Below, piece by piece: positions 32,986-33,061 of a stretch of 33,061 nt of DNA. The notes under the pieces were generated by a model that saw only the letters and a list, made by a program, of their open reading frames with translations, was not told where the DNA came from and made no database searches. The stretch is from assembly GCA_028278625.1 (NCBI GenBank), contig JANQDY010000025.1, forward strand, positions 1-33,061, given 5' to 3'. The stretch is from Thermodesulfobacteriota bacterium (GTDB lineage: Bacteria; Desulfobacterota; DSM-4660; Desulfatiglandales; Desulfatiglandaceae). Both the position numbers and the translations under genes were made by a program. How positions within the stretch are numbered: the first letter of the stretch is position 1; every line of letters starts with the position of its first letter.

Positions 32986-33007
32986 GAAGTCCTTTTCGGA
33001 CTTTTTT
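32986..33007 (+). terminator. Rho-independent terminator
   Basis: AAGTCC (32987-32992), loop TTTTC, GGACTT (32998-33003) and a run of T form a compact stem with T-tail on the plus strand, 34 bases after the PAS gene stop. Confidence 0.65.
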
Positions 33008-33061
33008 CTGAAACGGTTTTATATCCCTTCTTTTTGTGAGTGCGTGCCGCCTATCTATAAA

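Overview
The window looks like the chromosome of an anaerobic, Desulfobacterota-type (former Deltaproteobacteria, Desulfobacterales-like) bacterium. This is inferred from gene content: a branched-chain-type ABC uptake operon with an embedded acyl-CoA ligase, an oxygen-independent-looking HpaB/AbfD-family enzyme under a PaaX regulator, large hybrid kinases, and scattered tyrosine recombinases and decayed insertion sequences. There is no rRNA or tRNA gene, so the taxonomic call is soft.

Layout. (1) 1-5763, plus strand: a signalling block made of a PilZ-domain protein cut by the window edge, a membrane hybrid histidine kinase with GAF, PAS, receiver and Hpt modules, and a receiver/HD-GYP protein. 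Together they read as a c-di-GMP-linked phosphorelay. (2) 13540-5721, minus strand: one operon livH-livM-livK-acyl-CoA ligase-livG-livF-methyltransferase, probably taking up an organic acid or amino-acid-like substrate and activating it to a CoA thioester. A divergent acyl-CoA dehydrogenase (13831-14979) faces it and may act on the product; its usual catalytic Glu position is Asp. (3) 16123-15199, minus strand: an ECF sigma factor overlapping a DUF6768-like two-helix membrane protein. (4) 16665-19751, plus strand: a GspE/PilB-family secretion ATPase with a roughly 480-residue extra N-terminus, preceded by a good promoter. (5) 20621-19826, minus strand: an MntA/HepT nucleotidyltransferase/RNase pair.

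(6) 20800-26000 is an accessory zone with much decay: a REP-like palindrome, the C-terminal scrap of an acyl-CoA dehydrogenase, an endonuclease/exonuclease/phosphatase pseudogene with several frameshifts, a transposase tail, a TPR gene with an unlisted 28-residue membrane protein behind it, and a DUF2284 protein.

(7) 25191-32290 is bracketed by two related, direct-orientation tyrosine recombinase genes about 6.165 kb apart, both damaged. Between them lie an antitoxin-like gene, a TPR scrap, a secreted CAP-domain protein, a PaaX regulator with palindromic operator candidates, an HpaB/AbfD-family enzyme and the head of a MaoC dehydratase. The recombinase copies share a conserved noncoding upstream segment, a 94-base near-perfect tract, and the same out-of-frame Shine-Dalgarno/ATG. 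This is the most unusual part of the window. (8) 32356-32952 is a short PAS protein that stops inside its second PAS domain just before a terminator.
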